Positions 26,416 to 35,319 of a stretch of 64,000 bases of DNA are shown piece by piece. The stretch spans positions 124,001 to 188,000 of the forward strand of contig NZ_SJSY01000076.1 of the NCBI RefSeq assembly GCF_004352915.1. The letters run 5' to 3'. The notes below the pieces were generated by a model, which was not told the origin of the DNA, ran no database searches, and saw only the letters and a list, made by a program, of their open reading frames with translations. The position numbers and the translations under genes are program-made. Source of the DNA: Flavobacterium zhairuonense (GTDB lineage: Bacteria; Bacteroidota; Bacteroidia; Flavobacteriales; Flavobacteriaceae). Each line of letters begins with the position of its first letter. Within the stretch, counting starts at the first letter, position 1.

Positions 26416-28335
26416 ATGAATACTATTGCTGAGCATATTGCAGATTTTTTAAAAGAATACCCGCCGTTTAACAATTTGACTTTTCAGGAATTATCTGATA
26501 TTGCAACAAATATTCGTGTATTAAATTTAGAAAAACACACTGTATTATTTCAAAACAATGATACACTGCACGATAGCTTTTATGTTGTAGCTTCAGGAGT
26601 CATTAATTTGACTACAATTGCTGATGCCGAAGAAACTATTATCAACAAATGTCATGAAGGCGATATTTTTGGCTTAAGACCTTTTTTTGCCAAAAACAAC
26701 TATATGATGACAGCAAAAGCGCGCGAAGAAAGTATCATATATGCTATTCCGATTGCGGTTTTCAGGCCTTTCGTTGCTAATAATTCTGATGTTTTGAACT
26801 TCTTATTAGAGAGTTTTGCAACAAATTCAAGACATACAAAAGACAGCGTCAATTCTAACGGAAAAATGATTTCTGACACTTCTTTTTATGTAGATCAACA
26901 GTCTGAAATGCAATACATTCAGTCACTTAACTACAACAATTCCCCTTTAACGACAGAAGCTACTCATGTTGTTAAAGATGTTGCTATTTTAATAACTGAG
27001 GCAATGGTTGACAATATTATAGTTTGTGGAGAAAAAAACAGACCAATAGGTATTGTAACTGCTACTGATCTAGCTTCTAAAATTGCTACCGGACGCTATC
27101 CTATCACTGAAACTATTGATAAAATCATGTCGTCTCCAGTGGTAACTGTGATTGAGAATGTTTCGCTTGCCGAAGCGCAATTACTTATGCTAAAACATAA
27201 TGTAACGCATTTGTGTGTGACAAAAGACGGTACGAGCAAATCTGCAGTAAAAGGAATTATTTCTGAACATGATTTAATTGTTGCTCAAGCCAGTAACCCT
27301 GGTGTCTTAATTAAAGAGATTAAGCGTTCGCAGTTGCCGAAAGACTTAAAACAAATTCGTGATCGACTTTCTGATTTGATCCAGAATTCGATTCAAAAAA
27401 ACATTCCAATTTCGCATGTGAGTAATATTGCAAGCGAAATCAATCTAGCAATCATCAAGCGTTCTGTTGAGTTATCTATTTTAGATTTAGGCTCACCTCC
27501 TGCTCGTTTTGCCTGGTTAAGCATTGGAAGTCAAGGGCGTAAAGAACAATTATTGCTTACAGATCAAGATAGTATTTTAATTTTTGAAGATGTTGCTCCT
27601 GAAAAATACAGAGAAGTAAAAGATTATTTCTTGAGATTAGCAAAGAGAGCGACTTCTATACTAGAAAAAGTAGGTTATGAGTTTTGTCCAAACGGTCATA
27701 TGGGAAGCAATATGTTGTGGTGCAAATCATTGACAGACTGGACAAAACAGTACAACAGCTGGATGAATACTCCAGGTGAAAACAGCAATGATTTGAGCAG
27801 TATTTTCTTTGATTATGAAATTGTTTTTGGAGAACCAAAAATTGAAGAAGTAATCGAAAACGTAATTTTCAAAAATGCCGTAAACAACACCTTATTCTTT
27901 GACTTTTTAGGAAATGATGCTTTGAAAAAGAATTCCCCTTTGAGTTTCTTCAAAAAATTCATTATTGAAGAAGAAGGTCCAAACAAAGGAAAATTTGACA
28001 TAAAAAACCGCGCTTTGATGCCATTGATTGATGCGGCACGTTTACTAATTTTAAATGCAAACATTAAAGGAATCAAAAATACTTATTTGAGATTCAAACA
28101 ATTGGCAATAACAGATTCTAAAAATGCTGAAATATATTTGAGCTGTGCCGAAGCATTTTTGACACTTTCAAAATTTAGAACTGTTGAAGGATTAAAAAAT
28201 GATGATTCTGGACAATATATTAATGTAAGAGATATGTCTAAAACAGACAAAGAGAAGTTAAAAAATGCCTTGACCCCAATGAAAGATCTTGAGGAACTAA
28301 TTAAGAGTAAATTTCAACTTACACAATTCTCGTAA
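26416..28335 (+). CDS. cNMP-binding / CBS pair / DUF294 nucleotidyltransferase-like signalling protein
   Basis: A 639-residue multidomain protein. An N-terminal cyclic-nucleotide-binding beta roll covers about 10-130. Two CBS domains cover about 160-290 (MVDNIIVCGEKNRPIGIVTA; LMLKHNVTHLCVT). A GlnD-like nucleotidyltransferase domain (DUF294) carries GSQGRKEQLLLTDQDS, with the GS...R.E and DxD-type motif, followed by the helical DUF294 C-terminal domain. It probably senses an adenine nucleotide and modifies a partner protein, though the target is unknown. The gene is directly followed (3 bases) by the DnaQ-like gene, and this pair is often seen next to acs, as here. Confidence 0.83.
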   Translation: MNTIAEHIADFLKEYPPFNNLTFQELSDIATNIRVLNLEKHTVLFQNNDTLHDSFYVVASGVINLTTIADAEETIINKCHEGDIFGLRPFFAKNNYMMTAKAREESIIYAIPIAVFRPFVANNSDVLNFLLESFATNSRHTKDSVNSNGKMISDTSFYVDQQSEMQYIQSLNYNNSPLTTEATHVVKDVAILITEAMVDNIIVCGEKNRPIGIVTATDLASKIATGRYPITETIDKIMSSPVVTVIENVSLAEAQLLMLKHNVTHLCVTKDGTSKSAVKGIISEHDLIVAQASNPGVLIKEIKRSQLPKDLKQIRDRLSDLIQNSIQKNIPISHVSNIASEINLAIIKRSVELSILDLGSPPARFAWLSIGSQGRKEQLLLTDQDSILIFEDVAPEKYREVKDYFLRLAKRATSILEKVGYEFCPNGHMGSNMLWCKSLTDWTKQYNSWMNTPGENSNDLSSIFFDYEIVFGEPKIEEVIENVIFKNAVNNTLFFDFLGNDALKKNSPLSFFKKFIIEEEGPNKGKFDIKNRALMPLIDAARLLILNANIKGIKNTYLRFKQLAITDSKNAEIYLSCAEAFLTLSKFRTVEGLKNDDSGQYINVRDMSKTDKEKLKNALTPMKDLEELIKSKFQLTQFS

Positions 28336-28338
28336 AAT

Positions 28339-28935
28339 ATGCTAGACTGGCTTAAAAATATTAATAAAGAATATCCAGATTTTTGGAAAGATTACCTAAA
28401 TAAATTCGAAACAAAACCTAACAGATTCGTTGTTTTATCGACAGAAACTTCTGGTTTAAATCCGAATAAGGATGTTATTCTTTCTTTAGGAGCTTTTTCT
28501 GTAATTGATGACGGAATTGTAATTAAAGATAATTTTGAATGCGTTTTGCTTCAATACAAATTTTTGCACGATAACGGACTTTCAAACGAGTTTATCATTG
28601 AAAGCAAAATGAGCAAAATGCAGGAACCAGAAGCACTTGAAGCATTTGTGAATTTTCTTGGAAATGCAGTTCTGATAGGACATCACATAAATTTTGACAT
28701 TGAAATGCTCAACTCCTCTTTAGAACGCCTCGACTGTGGCCGATTAAAAAATGAAGCTCTCGATGTCGATGTCATGTACAGAAAATTAATGGACATCAAT
28801 GACAAACAATTTTCCCTTGATGATTTATGCGAAATTTATAAAATTCCAAAAAGCGACAGAAATTCTTCTGCTGAAGACGCATACAGAATTGCATTGTTGT
28901 TTTTGAAATTAAAATCTCGCCTTGGAATCAAATAA
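28339..28935 (+). CDS. DnaQ-like 3'-5' exonuclease-fold protein with substituted catalytic residues
   Basis: A 198-residue DEDDh-fold protein. The expected motif I DxETTG reads STETSG, so the first catalytic Asp is Ser34 while Glu36 stays. Motif II is intact (GHHINFDIEML, Asp120). In motif III, where HxxxxD is expected, the sequence is NSSAED: Asn175 replaces His and Asp180 stays. Loss of two of five catalytic residues suggests reduced or absent nuclease activity and a nucleotide- or protein-binding role. It lies 3 bases after the cNMP/CBS/DUF294 gene and is surely co-transcribed with it. Confidence 0.8.
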   Translation: MLDWLKNINKEYPDFWKDYLNKFETKPNRFVVLSTETSGLNPNKDVILSLGAFSVIDDGIVIKDNFECVLLQYKFLHDNGLSNEFIIESKMSKMQEPEALEAFVNFLGNAVLIGHHINFDIEMLNSSLERLDCGRLKNEALDVDVMYRKLMDINDKQFSLDDLCEIYKIPKSDRNSSAEDAYRIALLFLKLKSRLGIK

Positions 28936-28963
28936 AAAATTAAATACCAAATCCAATCATAAT

Positions 28964-28993
28964 AAAAAAGCCTCTTAAAAATAAGAGGCTTTT
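28964..28993. terminator. Bidirectional intrinsic terminator
   Basis: AAAAGCCTCTTA and TAAGAGGCTTTT pair between the convergent DnaQ-like gene and acs, with A- and T-runs outside. Confidence 0.85.
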
Positions 28994-29010
28994 CTATATA
29001 AATCTAAATT

Positions 29011-30918
29011 TTAGATCTTTCCTTTTGTAATTTCTTCTACAACTTCAGGATTTAATAACGTCGAAGTATCTCCAAAATTAGAGAAATCACCTTCAGCTAT
29101 TTTACGCAATATTCTACGCATGATTTTTCCAGAACGTGTTTTTGGCAAACCAGATACAAACTGAATTTTATCTAATTTTGCAATTGGCCCAATATGATCG
29201 GCAATATATTGATTGATCTCTTTTGTCAAATTTTCTTTATTTCTCACCTCTCCAGTTTCCTTCAAGATTACATAACCATACAATGCATTCCCTTTAATGT
29301 CATGTGGGAATCCAACAATTGCAGATTCAGCAACTGCAGGGTGTTCGTTGATTGCATCTTCAATTGGAGCAGTTCCTAAATTGTGACCAGAAACAATCAC
29401 AACATCATCTACTCGACCTGTAATCCTGTAGTATCCAACTTCATCTCTTAATGCACCGTCACCTGTAAAGTATTTTCCTGGGAAAGCAGAGAAATACGTT
29501 TCTTTATAGCGATCGTGATTACCCCAAATTGTTCTCGCAATTCCAGGCCAAGGGAATTTAATGCACAAACTTCCAACCACTTGATTTCCTTCAATTTCAT
29601 TACGTTTTTCATCCATTAAAACTGGCTGAATTCCTGGCAATGGCAAAGTAGCATAAGTTGGTTTTGTTGGTGTCACAAAAGCAATCGGCGAAATCATAAT
29701 TCCTCCAGTTTCTGTTTGCCACCAAGTATCTACAACCGGACATCTCTTGTCCCCTACGTGGTCATTAAACCAGTGCCACGCTTCTTCGTTAATTGGCTCT
29801 CCAACAGACCCAATTACTTTTAGAGATTTTAGAGGATATTTTTGAATATAATCTAAGCTTTCTTTTGCTAATGAACGGATTGCCGTTGGCGCAGTATAAA
29901 ATTGAGTGATTTTATGTTTTTCAATAATATCCCAAAAACGGCTAAAATCCGGATAAGATGGAACTCCTTCAAAAATTACTGTTGTAGCTCCATTCAATAA
30001 TGGTCCGTATAATATATAAGAGTGACCTGTGATCCATCCGATATCTGCAGTACACCAGAAGATATCATTTTCTTCATAACTGAAAACATTTTTGAATGTA
30101 TATGCCGTATATACCATGTATCCAGCTGTGGTATGAACCATACCTTTTGGTTTTCCTGTAGATCCTGAAGTATATAAAATAAACAACGGATCTTCGGCAT
30201 CCATAATTTCAGCAACACTGTTATCCAAGGCTGCATCTAATAATGGTTGCAACCAAATATCACGGCCATCTTTCATTTTTACATCAGTATTAGTTCTTTT
30301 AGCCACTAACACTTTTTCTACTGAAGGACAAGTTTCAAGAGCCTCGTCAACAATTCCTTTCAAATCAATTGTTTTGTTTCCTCTATATCCTCCATCAGAA
30401 GTAATTACCATTTTACATTCACAGTCATTGATTCTTGCAGAAACAGCTGAAGCAGAGAATCCAGCAAAAACAACAGAGTGGATTGCTCCAATTCTAGCGC
30501 AAGCTAAAACCGAAACAGCCAATTCTGGAATCATCGGCAAATAAATACAAACTCGGTCTCCTTTACGTACGCCTTGCTCTCGCAAAACATTCGCCATTTT
30601 TGAAACTCTTTCGTATAATTCATTGTATGTTATATGTAAAGCTTCCTCAGACGGATTATTTGGTTCAAAAATAATTGCCGTTTTTTCGCCTCTTTTGCTT
30701 AAATGTCTATCGATACAATTTTTTGTAATATTAACTTTGGCGTCAGTAAACCATTTTACCTCGGCATCAGCCATATTAAAATCAACTACTTTTTCCCATT
30801 GTTGGTACCAAGTAAAATTTTCTTCAGCAATTTTGCCCCAAAATTTTCTAGGTTCCCTTATTGACTTATTGTAATGCTTAAAATATTGTTCTAAATTTTC
30901 AATTTTATAATAACTCAT
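29011..30918 (-). CDS. acs: Acetyl-CoA synthetase
   Basis: A 635-residue AMP-forming acetyl-CoA synthetase converting acetate, ATP and CoA to acetyl-CoA. The start at 30918 (MSYYKIENLEQYF) gives the normal family length; a longer frame to 31008 adds 30 unlikely residues. Visible motifs are the acetyl-CoA synthetase N-terminus (NFTWYQQWEKVVDF), the P-loop YTSGSTGKPKGMVHT, WWQTETGG, the hinge region GRVDDVVIVSGHNLGT, and PKTRSGKIMRR, whose Lys is the acetylation site known in Salmonella Acs. It is convergent with the cNMP/CBS/DUF294 and DnaQ-like pair. Confidence 0.95.
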   Translation of the reverse strand: MSYYKIENLEQYFKHYNKSIREPRKFWGKIAEENFTWYQQWEKVVDFNMADAEVKWFTDAKVNITKNCIDRHLSKRGEKTAIIFEPNNPSEEALHITYNELYERVSKMANVLREQGVRKGDRVCIYLPMIPELAVSVLACARIGAIHSVVFAGFSASAVSARINDCECKMVITSDGGYRGNKTIDLKGIVDEALETCPSVEKVLVAKRTNTDVKMKDGRDIWLQPLLDAALDNSVAEIMDAEDPLFILYTSGSTGKPKGMVHTTAGYMVYTAYTFKNVFSYEENDIFWCTADIGWITGHSYILYGPLLNGATTVIFEGVPSYPDFSRFWDIIEKHKITQFYTAPTAIRSLAKESLDYIQKYPLKSLKVIGSVGEPINEEAWHWFNDHVGDKRCPVVDTWWQTETGGIMISPIAFVTPTKPTYATLPLPGIQPVLMDEKRNEIEGNQVVGSLCIKFPWPGIARTIWGNHDRYKETYFSAFPGKYFTGDGALRDEVGYYRITGRVDDVVIVSGHNLGTAPIEDAINEHPAVAESAIVGFPHDIKGNALYGYVILKETGEVRNKENLTKEINQYIADHIGPIAKLDKIQFVSGLPKTRSGKIMRRILRKIAEGDFSNFGDTSTLLNPEVVEEITKGKI

Positions 30919-31045
30919 ATGTTTCTTGGAATTTTTTTTTATAAATGTATTAAATCTCTGTGTATTCTTAAAATTATTTAATTCATAAATTTTGACAAAT
31001 AAAAACACATATTAAAAAAAATATCTCTTTTTATTGTGTTTAATT

Positions 31046-31053
31046 CAAAAATA
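31046..31053 (-). promoter_or_regulatory. -7 promoter box of acs
   Basis: On the minus strand this reads TATTTTTG, a TAnnTTTG match about 130 bases before the acs start. No clear -33 box at the normal distance. Confidence 0.35.
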
Positions 31054-31081
31054 TACTTTTTTACATCAAAAAGCATATTGC

Positions 31082-31116
31082 AAAAAAGGCGCAGTAAATA
31101 AATACTGCACCTTTTT
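31082..31116 (-). terminator. Intrinsic terminator downstream of ilvC
   Basis: On the minus strand GGTGCAGTA and TACTGCGCC pair (one G-U) around a 6-base loop, preceded by A-run and followed by six T. It ends transcripts coming from the ilv operon, or acts on a leader before acs. Confidence 0.75.
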
Positions 31117-31150
31117 ATTTTAACAATTTCAATAACAATTAATTTCGTAA

Positions 31151-31252
31151 TTATAGAATTACAATACTTTTCTCCATTTTGAAAATAGTAGCATCTTTAT
31201 TAACTAAAATAGAAATTTCAACAAGTATATTTCTACCAAAAATATACCCCAT
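31151..31252 (-). CDS. Possible 33-codon ORF upstream of the terminator
   Basis: An ATG-started open frame of 33 codons rich in Ile, Leu and Val lies between an inverted repeat and the terminator at 31082-31116. A TATTTTTG box (31237-31244) overlaps its first codons, which argues against translation from a transcript starting there. It is listed only as a candidate. Confidence 0.15.
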   Translation of the reverse strand: MGYIFGRNILVEISILVNKDATIFKMEKSIVIL

Positions 31253-31268
31253 TATATAAGGGATTAGC

Positions 31269-31302
31269 TTCACTTAACTTACTCTCACCGAAGTTAAGTG
31301 AA
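31269..31302. repeat. 12-bp perfect inverted repeat between ilvC and acs
   Basis: TTCACTTAACTT and AAGTTAAGTGAA are exact complements with a 10-base loop. No T-run follows on either strand, so it is not a simple terminator. Together with the flanking 31117-31423 region it makes up most of the 505-base gap. Confidence 0.6.
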
Positions 31303-31423
31303 TGCAACATGCATCTATATCTAGTTTCTTAATAAGTGCTTACTAATTCAAAATATTACAAATCATGATACAGTGCAAATCTCACAAAATCGAATTTCGC
31401 TAGATTTCCCCCAACTTTTTTAA

Positions 31424-32893
31424 TTATCCAATTTTTTTCATTGCTGTCATAGACTCTCTCAACCATGCTCCTACTTCTTCGATAGGATGTTGACGAATTT
31501 CTCTGTTTACAGCAATTAATACAGCATTATCTACTCCGTTTGAAGTTGAAAATGGTTTTCCGATAATGTTAGTTTCTACTTTTTTCATGAATTCAGTCAA
31601 TAATGGCTTACATGCATGATCAAATAAATAACATCCGTACTCAGCAGTATCAGAAATTACACGGTTCATTTCGAATAATTTCTTTCTTGCAATTGTGTTA
31701 GCAATTAATGGTAATTCGTGTAATGACTCATAATAAGCAGATTCTTCAATGATTCCAGCTTCTGTCATTGTTTCGAAAGCTAATTCAACACCAGCTTTTA
31801 CCATTGCAATCATCAATACTCCATTGTCAAAATATTCTTGCTCAGAAATTGGAGCTTCTTGTGGCGCTGTTTTTTCGAAGTTAGTTTCTCCTGTTGCAGC
31901 TCTCCACTTCAACAAGTTAACATCATCATTAGCCCAGTCAATCATCATAGTTCTTGAGAATTCTCCAGAAATGATGTCATCTTGGTGTTTTTGGAATAAT
32001 GGACGCATGATATCTTTTAATTCCTCAGCTAATTCGTAAGCTTCAATTTTTGAAGGATTGTCCAAACGATCCATCATATTTGTGATACCTCCGTGTTTTA
32101 AAGCCTCAGTGATAGTTTCCCATCCATATTGAATCAATTTTGAAGCATAAGCCGCATCGATTCCTTTTTCAACCATTTTATCGAAACATAAAATAGATCC
32201 TGTTTGTAATAATCCGCAAAGAATAGTTTGTTCACCCATTAAATCTGATTTTACTTCAGCTACGAATGATGATCTCAAAACTCCTGCTCTGTGACCTCCT
32301 GTTGCAACAGCGTAAGCTTTTGCTTGATCTAAACCAAATCCGTTTGGATCATTCTCTGGGTGAACTGCGATAAGAGTTGGAACTCCAAATCCTCTTTTGT
32401 ATTCTTCACGAACCTCAGAACCAGGACATTTAGGAGCACACATAATTACTGTAATATCTTTACGAATCTGCATCCCTTCTTCAACAATGTTGAAACCGTG
32501 AGAATATGCTAAAGTCGATCCGTTTTTCATTAGTGGCATAATTGCAGTAACTACAGCAGTATGTTGTTTGTCTGGAGTTAAGTTGCAAACTAAATCAGCA
32601 GTTGGAATCAATTCTTCATAAGTTCCTACTTTAAAACCATTTTCAGTTGCATTTTTATATGAAGCTCTCTTTTCAGCAATTGCATCTGCACGCAATGCAT
32701 AAGAAATATCTAAACCTGAATCTCTCATGTTTAAACCTTGATTCAAACCTTGTGCACCACAACCTACGATAACAACTTTTTTTCCTGCTAAAGCTGCGAT
32801 TCCGTCTGCAAATTCTGATTGCTCCATAAATTCGCAAACTCCAAGTTGCTCTAATTGTAATCTAAGTGGTAATGTGTTGAAATAATTTGCCAT
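31424..32893 (-). CDS. ilvC: Ketol-acid reductoisomerase (class II, long form)
   Basis: A 489-residue long-form KARI (E. coli-type length), which isomerises and reduces acetolactate or acetohydroxybutyrate with NADPH and Mg2+. The Rossmann motif is VVIVGCGAQGLNQGLNMRDS, the NADPH-specifying loop is ALRADAIAEKRASYK, and NLTPDKQH precedes the catalytic His at about 130. Two KARI C-terminal helical repeats follow, as in other class II enzymes, with metal-binding EVKSDLMGEQTIL. It is the last gene of ilvD-B-N-C, 60 bases after ilvN. Confidence 0.95.
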   Translation of the reverse strand: MANYFNTLPLRLQLEQLGVCEFMEQSEFADGIAALAGKKVVIVGCGAQGLNQGLNMRDSGLDISYALRADAIAEKRASYKNATENGFKVGTYEELIPTADLVCNLTPDKQHTAVVTAIMPLMKNGSTLAYSHGFNIVEEGMQIRKDITVIMCAPKCPGSEVREEYKRGFGVPTLIAVHPENDPNGFGLDQAKAYAVATGGHRAGVLRSSFVAEVKSDLMGEQTILCGLLQTGSILCFDKMVEKGIDAAYASKLIQYGWETITEALKHGGITNMMDRLDNPSKIEAYELAEELKDIMRPLFQKHQDDIISGEFSRTMMIDWANDDVNLLKWRAATGETNFEKTAPQEAPISEQEYFDNGVLMIAMVKAGVELAFETMTEAGIIEESAYYESLHELPLIANTIARKKLFEMNRVISDTAEYGCYLFDHACKPLLTEFMKKVETNIIGKPFSTSNGVDNAVLIAVNREIRQHPIEEVGAWLRESMTAMKKIG

Positions 32894-32953
32894 TTTTTTT
32901 TATTTAATGAATGTGTAATTTAATAAGTAATTTATATTTAAGTATGAATGATA

Positions 32954-33475
32954 TTATTTAAAAGTTTCTAATAATGTCGAAATCTCCATTTTTTCCTTAG
33001 AAACCGAAATTCTTCCCGAACGCACAAATTGCATGATTCCGTAAGGTTTGAATTTCGCGTACAATTCTTCAATTTCAGAACGTCTTCCCGATTTTGAAAT
33101 CACGAAAAAATCGCGAGAAACTGTCACAATCGTTGACTGGCTTTCTTTGATTATATTCTGAATTTGTTTCTCATCAAACAACAAATTAGAAGCAATTTTG
33201 AACAATGCATTTTCAAGATAAATTGTTTCTTCATCTGTGTGATAAAATGCTTTTATTACTTCGATTTGTTTTTCAATCTGTCCAACAATATTCTGAACCC
33301 ATTTTTCAGTAGTGTTTACTACAATGATAAATCTTGAAACATTTTCTATTTCTGATTCTGAAACATTTAGACTTAATATATTAATGTGACGCTTTAAGAA
33401 TATTCCAGATATTCTATTCAACAAACCCACGTTATTTTCTGAGTATACCGATATGGTAAATGTTTTATCTTCCAT
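32954..33475 (-). CDS. ilvN: Acetolactate synthase small (regulatory) subunit
   Basis: About 173 residues from the ATG at 33475 (MEDKTFTISVYSENNVGLLN); the upstream frame to 33502 would start within a palindrome. An N-terminal ACT domain (ISVYSENNVGLLNRISGIFL, SRFIIVVNTTEKWVQNIVGQ) binds valine in the family, and a C-terminal ALS_ss_C domain covers the second half (IMQFVRSGRISVSKEK). It binds and activates the ilvB product and confers feedback control. Confidence 0.92.
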   Translation of the reverse strand: MEDKTFTISVYSENNVGLLNRISGIFLKRHINILSLNVSESEIENVSRFIIVVNTTEKWVQNIVGQIEKQIEVIKAFYHTDEETIYLENALFKIASNLLFDEKQIQNIIKESQSTIVTVSRDFFVISKSGRRSEIEELYAKFKPYGIMQFVRSGRISVSKEKMEISTLLETFK

Positions 33476-33495
33476 TTGTTTTTTAGTTTTTTTTT

Positions 33496-33551
33496 GTTTC
33501 AAGTTTCAGGTTTCACGTTCTGCTGAGAACGTGAAACCTGAAACTTGAAAC
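33496..33551. repeat. Perfect 26-bp hairpin between ilvB and ilvN
   Basis: The arm at 33496-33521 (GTTTCAAGTTTCAGGTTTCA and six more bases) is exactly complementary to 33526-33551, with a 4-base GCTG loop. It is built of GTTTCA/GGTTTCA-like units. The minus strand has no strong T-run after it. Placed between two co-transcribed ilv genes, it would fold in the mRNA and could change RNA stability or ilvN translation. Confidence 0.85.
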
Positions 33552-33557
33552 CTTTTT

Positions 33558-35246
33558 CTAGCTTAATCTAATTTCTGAAACACATGCTCCTGTTGGAATC
33601 ATTGGGAAAACATTGTTTTCCTTTTCTACCATGACTTCTAAGAAGTAAGAATCTTTTGAAGCAAGCATTTCTGCTACAGCTTCATCTAAATCTTCGCGTT
33701 GTGTAACTTTTTTAGATTTAATATGGTAACCTTCAGCAATTGCAACAAAATTTGGATTAATCATTTTTGTCGATGCATATCGGTTGTCAAAGAACAATTC
33801 TTGCCATTGACGTACCATTCCTAAAAATTCATTATTTAAAATAACAATCTTAACAGGAACCTGAGTTTGGAAAATTGTTCCCAATTCCTGAATTGTCATT
33901 TGGAATCCACCATCACCAATAATCGCTACTACTTCACGTTCTGGTTTTCCCATTTTTGCCCCAATTGCTGCCGGCAAAGCAAAACCCATAGTACCTAAAC
34001 CTCCTGAAGTAATATTACTTTTAGTTGAATTGAATTTCGCATAACGGCAAGCAAACATTTGGTGTTGACCAACATCTGAAACGATAATTGCATCGCCTTT
34101 TGAATGTTTGTTGATCATTTCAATGGTTTCTCCCATTGAAATTCCTTTACCGTTTGTCGGATTTAGTTCTTCTTTTATTACCGAATTAAATTCAACTTCT
34201 GCTAATGCTTTAAATTCATTATGCCATAAATCATGTGATTTTGCATCCAATAATGGTAATAAAGTGGCAAGAGACTCTTTTACATCACCTAAAACTGCTA
34301 TTTCAGTTTTAACGTTTTTATCTATTTCTGCTGGATCAATTTCGAAATGAATCACTTTTGCTTGTTTTGCATAAGTACTTAATTTACCCGTAACACGGTC
34401 GTCGAAACGCATTCCGAAAGCAATTAAAACATCACATTCGTTTGTCAATAAATTCGGCGCATAGTTTCCGTGCATTCCAAGCATACCAACATTCAAAGGA
34501 TGATCTGTTGGCAAAGCTGAAAGACCTAAAATTGTCCATGCTGCAGGAATTCCAGATTTTTCGATTACCGCTTTAAATTCTGCTTCTGCTTGACCAAGAA
34601 TAATTCCTTGTCCAAAAACGATTAATGGTTTTTTGGCACTATTAATCAATGCAGCCGCTTCGGCAACTTTATCAAAATTCAATTTTGGAACAGGAATATA
34701 ACTTCTGATTCCTGTACATTTTTCATAACTAAAATCAAACTCATCAAACTGAGCGTTTTTAGTAATATCAATCAAAACTGGCCCTGGGCGTCCAGAACGA
34801 GCAATGTAAAATGCTTTTGCAATAATTTCTGGAATTTGCGAAGCTTCAGTTACCTGAAAATTCCATTTTGTTACTGGAGTTGAAATTCCGATAATATCCG
34901 TTTCCTGAAATGCATCAGAACCCAATAAATGCCTTCCAACTTGTCCTGTAATACAAACCATTGGTGTCGAATCGATCTGGGCATCAGCAATTCCTGTAAC
35001 CAAATTCGTTGCTCCCGGTCCAGAAGTAGCAATTGCCACTCCTACTTTTCCCGTAGCTCTTGCATAACCTTGAGCGGCATGCGTTGCACCTTGTTCGTGA
35101 CGTACTAAAACGTGGTGCAGCTGATCTTGAAATTTATATAATTCGTCGTAAACCGGCATGATTGCTCCACCTGGATAACCATAAATCAAGTCTACACCTT
35201 CTGCTAACAAACATCTTATAACGGCTTCTGCCCCTGATATTCTCAT
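33558..35246 (-). CDS. ilvB: Acetolactate synthase large (catalytic) subunit
   Basis: A 562-residue ThDP enzyme condensing two pyruvates, or pyruvate and 2-oxobutyrate. The catalytic Glu lies in VRHEQGATHAAQGYARATG. The central FAD-binding domain runs about 185-330, and the ThDP/Mg motif is IIGDGGFQMTIQELGTIFQT followed by NNEFLGMVRQWQE. First dedicated step for Val/Leu and second for Ile. It starts 73 bases after ilvD and is followed by ilvN after the perfect hairpin. Confidence 0.95.
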   Translation of the reverse strand: MRISGAEAVIRCLLAEGVDLIYGYPGGAIMPVYDELYKFQDQLHHVLVRHEQGATHAAQGYARATGKVGVAIATSGPGATNLVTGIADAQIDSTPMVCITGQVGRHLLGSDAFQETDIIGISTPVTKWNFQVTEASQIPEIIAKAFYIARSGRPGPVLIDITKNAQFDEFDFSYEKCTGIRSYIPVPKLNFDKVAEAAALINSAKKPLIVFGQGIILGQAEAEFKAVIEKSGIPAAWTILGLSALPTDHPLNVGMLGMHGNYAPNLLTNECDVLIAFGMRFDDRVTGKLSTYAKQAKVIHFEIDPAEIDKNVKTEIAVLGDVKESLATLLPLLDAKSHDLWHNEFKALAEVEFNSVIKEELNPTNGKGISMGETIEMINKHSKGDAIIVSDVGQHQMFACRYAKFNSTKSNITSGGLGTMGFALPAAIGAKMGKPEREVVAIIGDGGFQMTIQELGTIFQTQVPVKIVILNNEFLGMVRQWQELFFDNRYASTKMINPNFVAIAEGYHIKSKKVTQREDLDEAVAEMLASKDSYFLEVMVEKENNVFPMIPTGACVSEIRLS

Positions 35247-35319
35247 AGTATATTTTTTTTATCAATTTCAATAACAGTTATTATTGACTTTGCCAATGAA
35301 ATTGATTCTTATTTTTTTA

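Noticed and set aside
30919..31008. N-terminal extension of acs
   Set aside because: The 30 added residues have no counterpart in the family; the ATG at 30918 gives the standard length.
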